Part shown: in pieces, positions 61,375-64,000 of the stretch
Layout of the letters: each line of letters opens with the position of its first letter
Numbering within the stretch: position 1 is the first letter of the stretch
Source of the DNA: an uncultured Planococcus sp.
GTDB lineage: Bacteria > Bacillota > Bacilli > Bacillales_A > Planococcaceae
Direction of reading: 5' to 3'
DNA length: 64,000 nucleotides
NCBI GenBank assembly: GCA_947493585.1
Contig: CANLRI010000001.1
Span: forward strand, 1,798,001 to 1,862,000
Notes under the pieces: model-generated
What the model was told of the DNA's origin: nothing
The model's input: only the letters and a program-made list of their open reading frames with translations
Database searches by the model: none
Made by a program: the position numbers and the translations under genes

Positions 61375-62196
61375 TCAGCCGAATCGACCTGAAATATAAT
61401 CCTCTGTCCGTTTATCGGCAGGGTTTGAGAAAATTGCATCCGTGCGGTCATATTCGATGACTTCCCCATTCAGGAAGAAGGCAGTTTTATCGGAAATCCG
61501 CGCAGCTTGCTGCATATTATGCGTCACGATGATGATGCTGTATTGCTCTTTCAATTCCTGAACCAGTTCTTCAATTTTCAAAGTCGAAATCGGGTCAAGT
61601 GCTGATGTCGGCTCATCCATCAAGATGACATCCGGTTCAATCGCCAATGTCCGCGCGATGCAGATCCGCTGCTGTTGGCCGCCCGAGATGCCGTATGCAT
61701 TTTCGTTCAGGCGGTCTTTCACTTCGTCCCAGATGGCTGCGCCGCGCAAGCTTTTTTCGACGATTTCATCCAGGATTTTCTTGTTTTTGATGCCGTGGAT
61801 GCGCGGGCCGTAAGCGATATTGTCGTAAATCGATTTCGGGAACGGGTTCGGCTTTTGGAACACCATGCCGACGCGTGTGCGCAATTCTTCAACTCCGTAG
61901 CTCGATTCGAAGATATTGCGGCCACGGTATTGGATTTCTCCTGAAGTTTTCACAGAAGGCACGAGTTCCACCATGCGGTTCAAGGTTTTCAAATAAGTCG
62001 ATTTCCCGCACCCTGATGGCCCGATAATCGCCGTAACTTCATTTTCCCCGATTTCCAAGTCAATATTTTTTAAAGCATGGTTATTGCCATACCATAAATT
62101 CAATTGACGCGTGCTATAAACACTTTCCTTTTCAGCTTGTTCTACCGAAGTAGGCTGGGCTGTATTGATTTTTGTTTTAATTGTTGCTGTGTTCAT
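61375..62196 (-). CDS. pstB: Phosphate ABC transporter ATP-binding protein PstB
   Basis: The 273-residue ATPase has Walker [10 protein letters not shown], the Pst-type [23 protein letters not shown]-loop, ABC signature ISGGQQQR, Walker [14 protein letters not shown] and switch His in [12 protein letters not shown]-terminal 25 residues are an unstructured extension. One pstB only, where B. subtilis has two. GGGGAG precedes the ATG. Confidence 0.97.
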   Translation of the reverse strand: MNTATIKTKINTAQPTSVEQAEKESVYSTRQLNLWYGNNHALKNIDLEIGENEVTAIIGPSGCGKSTYLKTLNRMVELVPSVKTSGEIQYRGRNIFESSYGVEELRTRVGMVFQKPNPFPKSIYDNIAYGPRIHGIKNKKILDEIVEKSLRGAAIWDEVKDRLNENAYGISGGQQQRICIARTLAIEPDVILMDEPTSALDPISTLKIEELVQELKEQYSIIIVTHNMQQAARISDKTAFFLNGEVIEYDRTDAIFSNPADKRTEDYISGRFG

Positions 62197-62222
62197 AATG
62201 AACTCCCCTTCCGCATGACACT

Positions 62223-63101
62223 TTAATAGGATTTATCGAATTTGTTCCGAATGAAGACTGCTATTGAATTCATGAATAACAACACGACCATCAAGACAAT
62301 GATCCCGGCAGCTGCAACCGTTTGGAACTCAGCTTGCGGGCGGCTTGACCAGTCGTAAATCTGCATCGGCAAGGCGGTGAATGTGTCCATGACGCCTTCC
62401 GGCAAAAATTGGATGATAACCGGGATGCCGACCACGATCAGCGGTGCGGTTTCACCGATGGCACGCGACAAGGCCAAGATGCTGCCTGTCAGGATACCGG
62501 GAATTGCTGCCGGCAAGATGATGCGCACGATGGTCTGCCATTTGGTTGCACCCATTCCGTACGATCCATCACGCAATTCACCTGGAACCGAACGGATCGC
62601 TTCCTGTGCCGCCACGATAATGACCGGCAGGATGAGCAAGCTCATCGTAAAGCCTGCTGCAAGGATGCTGTTGCCGAGCGCCAATGCACGGACAAAAATC
62701 GTCAATCCCAAAAGTCCGAAGACAACTGACGGAACCCCCGCCAAATTGGAAATATTCATTTGGATAAAAGTCGTGATGCGCCCTTTTTTGGCGTATTCTT
62801 CTAAATAAATCGCAGATCCCACACCCAGCAAAATGGATGTCGGAGCGACTACTGCCATCAGCCAGATCGAGCCGACAAGTGCTGCTTTAATACCCGCTTG
62901 GTCCGGGAACCGTGAAGCGAAATTGGTCAGGAAGTCGAGCGACAGATGCCCCGCGCCTTGACTGACGATCCGGTACAGCAAGATGACCAACGCAAGCAGC
63001 GCAAGCGCCGTCGCAAACATGAAGAGTCCTTGGAAAACCCGGTTGACGACCATCCGGCCGTTCATGCGTCGGACGACTTTTTCCTGTTCAATGTATCTCA
63101 T
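62223..63101 (-). CDS. pstA: Phosphate ABC transporter permease PstA
   Basis: The 292-residue permease has six membrane helices and the EAA-loop coupling motif ([25 protein letters not shown]). [16 protein letters not shown] is a family signature. It starts two bases after the pstC stop. Confidence 0.95.
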   Translation of the reverse strand: MRYIEQEKVVRRMNGRMVVNRVFQGLFMFATALALLALVILLYRIVSQGAGHLSLDFLTNFASRFPDQAGIKAALVGSIWLMAVVAPTSILLGVGSAIYLEEYAKKGRITTFIQMNISNLAGVPSVVFGLLGLTIFVRALALGNSILAAGFTMSLLILPVIIVAAQEAIRSVPGELRDGSYGMGATKWQTIVRIILPAAIPGILTGSILALSRAIGETAPLIVVGIPVIIQFLPEGVMDTFTALPMQIYDWSSRPQAEFQTVAAAGIIVLMVVLLFMNSIAVFIRNKFDKSY

Positions 63102-63102
63102 C

Positions 63103-64000
63103 TTAATATTCCTCCCGGAAACGTTTTGACATATAGCCTGCCAGGATATTCATCGCCATCGTGAAGAGGAATAATGTGAACCCGACAGCATAAATGGAAT
63201 AATAAATTGTCGTTCCATAACCCGCATCGCCTTTTGATACTTGTACGATATAGGCGGTCATCGTCTGGATGGAGCCTGTGAAATCGCCATCGAATTTCGG
63301 CGTGGAACCTGCCGCAAGCGAAACGATCATCGTCTCACCGATTGCGCGGGACAAGCCGAGCACAACCGAAGCGATGATGCCGGACAATGCTGCTGGAACG
63401 GTGATTTTCCAAGCAACTTCAAATTTTGTTGAACCCATGGCAAGCGCTCCGTCGCGAATGCTTTTCGGAACAGACGACATGGCATCTTCCGATAGCGAAG
63501 CGATCATCGGGATGATCATGATGCCGACGACGATCCCTGGTGAAATCGCGTTGAAAATCTTGATTTCCGGGAAAAAGCTTTGCAATACAGGTGTCACAAA
63601 CGTCAGGGCGAAAAAGCCGTAGACGATTGTCGGAACGCCTGCTAACACTTCGAGAACTGGCTTAACAATGCGCCGCACATTGTCAGAAGCATACTCACTC
63701 AAATAAATGGCAGCCGAAATGCCAATTGGTACAGCTACGATAATCGCGATGCCGGTAATTTTCAGTGTGCCGACAATTAGCGGCCAAATGCCGAATTGGG
63801 CTCCACTATTTGCGAATGGCAGCCAAGTTGTGCCAAGAATGAAATCAGACAGAGGCACTCTTGTGAAAAACGTGACAGTTTCAATGATTAATGTCAAAAC
63901 GATACCGATAGTTGTTAAAACCGAAACAGAAGCAATGAGGAATAACAAAATCGGAATGAGTTTTTCAATGATTTTTTTGCTTTTCTTATCTTTCGACTTT
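63103..64000 (-). CDS. pstC: Phosphate ABC transporter permease PstC (partial, 5' end off window)
   Basis: About 299 codons are in the window. Helices and motifs include GISAAIYLSEYASDNVRR, LAGVPTIVYGFFALTFV and the EAA loop EDAMSSVPKSIRDGALAMGSTKFEV. The frame stays open past an internal TTG at 63948 through a Lys-rich stretch (KSKDKKSKKIIEKL), so the true start lies beyond 64000, where pstS is also expected. Confidence 0.95.
   Translation of the reverse strand, partial: KSKDKKSKKIIEKLIPILLFLIASVSVLTTIGIVLTLIIETVTFFTRVPLSDFILGTTWLPFANSGAQFGIWPLIVGTLKITGIAIIVAVPIGISAAIYLSEYASDNVRRIVKPVLEVLAGVPTIVYGFFALTFVTPVLQSFFPEIKIFNAISPGIVVGIMIIPMIASLSEDAMSSVPKSIRDGALAMGSTKFEVAWKITVPAALSGIIASVVLGLSRAIGETMIVSLAAGSTPKFDGDFTGSIQTMTAYIVQVSKGDAGYGTTIYYSIYAVGFTLFLFTMAMNILAGYMSKRFREEY

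Noticed and set aside
1..64000. CRISPR array, transposase, prophage or tRNA genes
   Set aside because: No evenly spaced short repeats with unique spacers, no recognisable transposase or integrase, and no cloverleaf sequence were seen.

Overview
This 64 kb window reads as chromosomal DNA of a low-to-mid GC Gram-positive rod of the Bacillales, most likely a Planococcaceae member such as Planococcus or Planomicrobium. The reasons are gene order that closely follows the Bacillus subtilis yqj-yqi-yqh-yqg region, Bacillus-type ribosome binding sites, and the pairing of a retained spo0A with missing sporulation genes. The genus is an inference. Almost all genes are on the minus strand. No rRNA, tRNA, transposase, phage or CRISPR array was seen.

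Layout by position. 1-2422: 5' part of a STAND-type NTPase with TPR repeats, running off the left edge. 2652-5950: a small orphan gene, a DNA alkylation repair protein, ribonuclease Z and DNA polymerase IV. 5951-6967: a gene-free island of about 1 kb with a 217-bp tandem repeat and several hairpins. 6968-16990: a PepT-like peptidase, a carboxyltransferase and methylmalonyl-CoA epimerase, the tiny stressosome anchor prli42 on the plus strand, a YqjA-like membrane protein, bacilliredoxin, then meaB, mutB and mutA. 17089-27643: the complete branched-chain keto acid operon (ptb-bcd-buk-lpd-bkdAA-bkdAB-bkdB) with its regulator bkdR and a 355-bp repeat cluster before bkdB. 27772-31947: DUF2627, a glycerophosphodiesterase, spo0A, recN and argR. 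32133-43454: housekeeping genes (tlyA, dxs, ispA, xseB, xseA, folD, nusB, yqhY, accC, accB, efp, an aminopeptidase P-like gene, aroQ). 43791-51365: B12-dependent ribonucleotide reductase, a rhodanese-like protein and the glycine cleavage genes behind a tandem glycine riboswitch. 51489-55725: aroK and the comG competence pseudopilus operon. 55991-64000: small DUF genes, an MBL hydrolase, LTA synthase, yqgQ, a folate cyclo-ligase, rpmG, phoU and pstB-pstA-pstC (the last running off the right edge).

How it fits together. Bkd enzymes oxidise Val, Ile and Leu keto acids to acyl-CoAs. The propionyl-CoA from Val and Ile can then enter the adjacent carboxylase, epimerase and mutase route to succinyl-CoA. 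Both the mutase and the ribonucleotide reductase need cobalamin, so this genome leans on B12. The most notable signals are: five TTGCAA hexamers upstream of ptb, four of them at exact 10-bp spacing, beside a BkdR whose sigma-54 contact loop (GAFTGA) is altered; loss of spoIVB and spoIIIA from their usual places while spo0A stays; a comGD gene without a usual start codon; paired NrdR boxes before nrdJ; and a rhodanese with Asp in place of the catalytic Cys.
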